The notes beneath the pieces are model-generated. The model ran no database searches. It was not told the DNA's origin and was given only the letters and a program-made list of their open reading frames with translations. From assembly GCF_003258295.1 (NCBI RefSeq), contig NZ_QKYN01000037.1, forward strand, positions 143,700 to 207,699: 64,000 bases of DNA, written 5' to 3'. Every line of letters starts with the position of its first letter. Within the stretch, counting starts at the first letter, position 1. This DNA is from Streptacidiphilus pinicola. GTDB taxonomy: Bacteria; Actinomycetota; Actinomycetes; Streptomycetales; Streptomycetaceae. This document shows, in pieces, positions 61,772 through 64,000 of the stretch. Position numbers and translations under genes: made by a program.

Positions 61772-63157
61772 TCATCCCTTCGGGGAGGTGGGGAGCAACT
61801 CGACACTGCCGTCGAACTGCCACAGCGGGTTCGGTGCGTCCCCGGCCGGGGTGTGCACCAGGAAGTAGCCGTTCACTTCTTTCGGACCGTCGCCGTCGGC
61901 CTCGATCCGGCCGTTGGAGGCGACGTTGAGCTGGTACACCGCGTTGCCGGTGGCGGAGGTGCCGGGCAGGTGCCAGGTGACGACGCAGCGCCAGTCGTTG
62001 CCCGGACCCACCGGGTCGACCTGGCCGTCGCCGCGGTCGCAGGCCGCGCTCGTCCGCAGCTGCGCCTCGGTGACGGCGGGTCGGTTCAGCTGGTCGGTCT
62101 GCATCCGGTAGAGGTGGGCGAAGGCGGTGGCGACCGACTGCTGCACCTTGGCCTGGGTGATGCCGGAACCGGTGGACGGCGTGGCGAGGGCGACGGCGCC
62201 GAAGGTGAGCGCGAGCAGGGCGGCGAGCGGCAGCACCGCGCCGGTGGCGGCGCGGCGCCCGGGGCCGTCGTCGGTGGCGTTGGTGAAGTCCCGTCGCGCG
62301 AACAGGCGGTAGGCCAGCGCGGTGGCGGCGAGCACCCAGGCGAGGCTGACGGCGACGCCGATGAGCAGCTCGTCGAGCTGGGCCGGGCCGGTGAACAGGC
62401 CGTTCCAGGAGATGAAGGCGTAGCCGGGCAGCGCGAGCCGCAGCGCGACCGGGAGCGGCAGCATCTGGGCGAGCTGCATGGCGACGGCGGCGAGGGCGGG
62501 CAGCAGCAGGCCCATCGGGGAGCGGCCGAGGATGACGGAGCCGAGCAGACCGATGGCGGCGAGCGCGAGGGTGGGGGCGAGCGCGCAGAGCCAGGCGAGC
62601 AGCACGCTGCCGGCGGCGTCGGACGGCGTGAGCAGGTGGCCGTCGAGGCCGACCAGCGGCCGGTTCCCGGCCGTCGCGAGCCCGCCGACGACGGCGGCTG
62701 CCGCCAGCCCGGCCACCATCGCGACGATGACGGTCAGTCCGGCCAGCGCCTTGGCCCAGAAGATCCGGCGCGGTGAGCGGACGGCGACCAGCAGGTGCCG
62801 CCAGGTGCCGAGGCGGTCCTCGGCGGCGAAGACGTCGCCGGCGACCACGGAGACCAGCAGAGGGAGCGCCCAGGAGCCGGCGAAGCCGAGGACCACCAGC
62901 GGTCCGGCCCAGCCGGTCGCGTGCATCCAGCGGCCGAAGAGGGTGTCGCTGGGGAGCGTGGCCTGCTGGTTCACGGCGGCGACGAAGAGGCCGGGCGCGG
63001 TCCAGCAGACCAGCATCAGCAGTCGGATCCGCCACTGCGAGACGAGCTTGACCAGCTCGAAGCGGTAGGCGCGGGTGACCGGGACGCGCGGCTCCTCGGC
63101 GGCGGCGTCGCCGGCGGGCTCGCCGACGGTGGGGTCCGAGACGGCGGGCGCGGTCAT
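61772..63157 (-). CDS. ABC-2 type transporter permease with extracytoplasmic C-terminal domain
   Basis: The 461-aa protein has about six helices after a short acidic N-terminus, starting at YRFELVKLVSQWRIRLLMLV. It includes GSWALPLLVSVVAGDVFAAE, RLGTWRHLLVAVRSPRR and a last helix near residue 330. The final 120 residues are outside the membrane (QSVATAFAHLYRMQTDQLNR ... DWRCVVTWHLPGTSATGN) and contain two Cys, so the protein is a permease with an accessory domain. It overlaps the ATPase stop by four bases and precedes the phosphoesterase. Confidence 0.87.
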   Translation of the reverse strand: MTAPAVSDPTVGEPAGDAAAEEPRVPVTRAYRFELVKLVSQWRIRLLMLVCWTAPGLFVAAVNQQATLPSDTLFGRWMHATGWAGPLVVLGFAGSWALPLLVSVVAGDVFAAEDRLGTWRHLLVAVRSPRRIFWAKALAGLTVIVAMVAGLAAAAVVGGLATAGNRPLVGLDGHLLTPSDAAGSVLLAWLCALAPTLALAAIGLLGSVILGRSPMGLLLPALAAVAMQLAQMLPLPVALRLALPGYAFISWNGLFTGPAQLDELLIGVAVSLAWVLAATALAYRLFARRDFTNATDDGPGRRAATGAVLPLAALLALTFGAVALATPSTGSGITQAKVQQSVATAFAHLYRMQTDQLNRPAVTEAQLRTSAACDRGDGQVDPVGPGNDWRCVVTWHLPGTSATGNAVYQLNVASNGRIEADGDGPKEVNGYFLVHTPAGDAPNPLWQFDGSVELLPTSPKG

Positions 63158-64000
63158 CGTGCGGCCTCCTGCTCTTCCTGCTCTTCCTGCTCCTCGGTGA
63201 GGGCCAGGAACGCCGCCTCGAGCGGCGAGACGACGGGGGCGACCTCGCGCACCGCGAGGCCCGCCGCGGTCAGCGCGCCCACGAGCCGTTCGAGCGCGGG
63301 CACGGCCGCGCGCACCACGAGCGCCTCGGCGCCGCGCCAGGCGGTCGTGTCCGGCAGGGGCTGCACGCCCTCCGTCGCGGCGGCGACGCGGCGGGCGTCG
63401 GCGGGGTCCGAGGTCAGCAACCGGTAGTCGAGTGCGCGGGTCTCGGCGGCCAGCTTGCCGATCGGGCCGGAGAAGCGGACACGTCCGGTGGCGAGGATGG
63501 TGACCTCGGCGCAGAGCGCCTCCAGGTCGTCCATGCGGTGGCTGGAGAGCACCACGGTGGCGCCGGTGTCGGCGAGCCGGGTCAGCACGCCGTGGACGTG
63601 CTTCTTGCCCGCCGGGTCGAGGCCGTTGGCGGGCTCGTCGAGGATCAGCAGCCGCGGCTTGGTCAGCAGCGCCGCGGCCAGCCCGAGGCGCTGCCGCATG
63701 CCGAGCGAGAAGCCGCGCGTCCGGTCGTCGGCGACCTCGCTCAGCCCGACCTCGGCGAGCGCCGCGTCGATCCGCGCCGTCTGCTTGTCCTGGCCGCGCA
63801 ACGAGGCGAGCGCGGACAGGTTCTGACGTGCGGTCAGCGAAGGGTAGAGACCGGGGCCGTCCACGAAGCCGGCCACTCCCGCCGGTGCGGCGAGCGCGCG
63901 GCCGACCGGCCGCCCGAGCACCTCCAGGCTGCCGCCGTCCGCGACGGCCAGTCCGAGCAGCATCCCGAGCAGTGTCGTCTTGCCGGCGCCGTTCGGCCCG
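63154..64000 (-). CDS. ABC transporter ATPase, N-terminus beyond window
   Basis: About 282 residues are visible. Walker A (GPNGAGKTTLLGM) is just inside the right edge. The signature RGFSLGMRQRLGLAAALLTK, Walker B LLILDEPANGLDPAG and the switch His in VLSSHRMDDLEAL follow. This is the CcmA/drug-exporter class. The C-terminus ends in an EEQ repeat from three copies of a nine-base unit. It is coupled to the permease by an ATGA overlap. The transported molecule is unknown. About 30 N-terminal residues are missing. Confidence 0.9.
   Translation of the reverse strand, partial: GPNGAGKTTLLGMLLGLAVADGGSLEVLGRPVGRALAAPAGVAGFVDGPGLYPSLTARQNLSALASLRGQDKQTARIDAALAEVGLSEVADDRTRGFSLGMRQRLGLAAALLTKPRLLILDEPANGLDPAGKKHVHGVLTRLADTGATVVLSSHRMDDLEALCAEVTILATGRVRFSGPIGKLAAETRALDYRLLTSDPADARRVAAATEGVQPLPDTTAWRGAEALVVRAAVPALERLVGALTAAGLAVREVAPVVSPLEAAFLALTEEQEEQEEQEAAR

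Noticed and set aside
59092..61929. Plus-strand ORF of 945 codons opposite the YncE/phosphoesterase gene
   Set aside because: The composition (Val/Gly/Arg/Asp) is typical of antisense frames in high-GC DNA, and the opposite strand has clear domain motifs.

Overview
The window is high-GC DNA with tightly packed genes, strong GGAG-type ribosome-binding sites and many ATGA-coupled starts. The gene families (DUF397/DUF5753 pairs, PF04672-type methyltransferases, lone HATPase proteins, SALCP leader peptides, ROK regulators) point to an actinomycete of the Streptomycetaceae (Streptomyces, Kitasatospora or Streptacidiphilus type). It looks chromosomal. No transposase, integrase, tRNA, rRNA or CRISPR array was seen.

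Layout. (1) 1-4929: a fragment of the KstR2-controlled steroid C/D-ring pathway. Leftward lie fadA6 (cut by the window edge), kstR2, ipdF and a short remnant of fadE30; rightward lie an enoyl-CoA hydratase and a two-subunit acyl-CoA dehydrogenase. A KstR2-like operator sits in the divergent promoter. (2) 5159-8364: a membrane-anchored secreted protein with a nuclease-like C-terminal domain, translationally coupled to an unknown cytosolic protein. (3) 8370-13826: a small membrane protein, a zinc alcohol dehydrogenase, a secreted type I pullulanase with a MalR-like direct repeat upstream, an Imm-5-like protein and a glyoxalase-fold protein. (4) 13844-33228: a 19-kb organosulfur scavenging island. 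A leftward run carries an SsuD-like monooxygenase, an SsuABC-type transporter, a TauD dioxygenase, a ROK regulator, a GNAT acetyltransferase and an amino-acid (cystine-type) ABC transporter. A divergent rightward run carries three flavin monooxygenases and a flavin reductase. A second polar amino-acid ABC transporter with a DUF1684 protein follows. Each of the three transcription units outside the Ssu/Tau part begins with a SALCP-type leader peptide.

(5) 33434-41290: MFS exporter, alpha/beta hydrolase, GltB-like FMN protein, a truncated bulb-type lectin, acetyltransferase, methyltransferase and VOC protein, separated by clear hairpin terminators. (6) 41363-44386: a fused alpha-beta glycyl-tRNA synthetase, unusual for actinobacteria. 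(7) 44545-50417: hypothetical proteins, a secreted SGNH esterase, lipoprotein and small membrane proteins, and a ribbon-helix-helix regulator with operator-like repeats. A 0.7-kb gene-less stretch (45918-46650) holds strong hairpins. (8) 50565-53206: an AbaA/WhiJ-like developmental module (methyltransferase, DUF397, XRE-DUF5753, divergent HATPase). (9) 53246-64000: BI-1 membrane protein, TetR, MerR, AI-2E transporter, and an ABC exporter operon with a secreted YncE/phosphoesterase, cut by the right edge.

The sulfur island is the most coherent system. It combines uptake, N-acetylation, flavin-dependent C-S cleavage, alkanesulfonate and taurine desulfonation, and what look like cysteine-sensing leader peptides. 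It resembles the Bacillus ytmI/sna S-alkylcysteine salvage operon in gene content but is arranged differently. The most unexpected single observations are the fadE30 remnant that has kept its own ribosome-binding site and coupling to ipdF, and the fused GlyRS.
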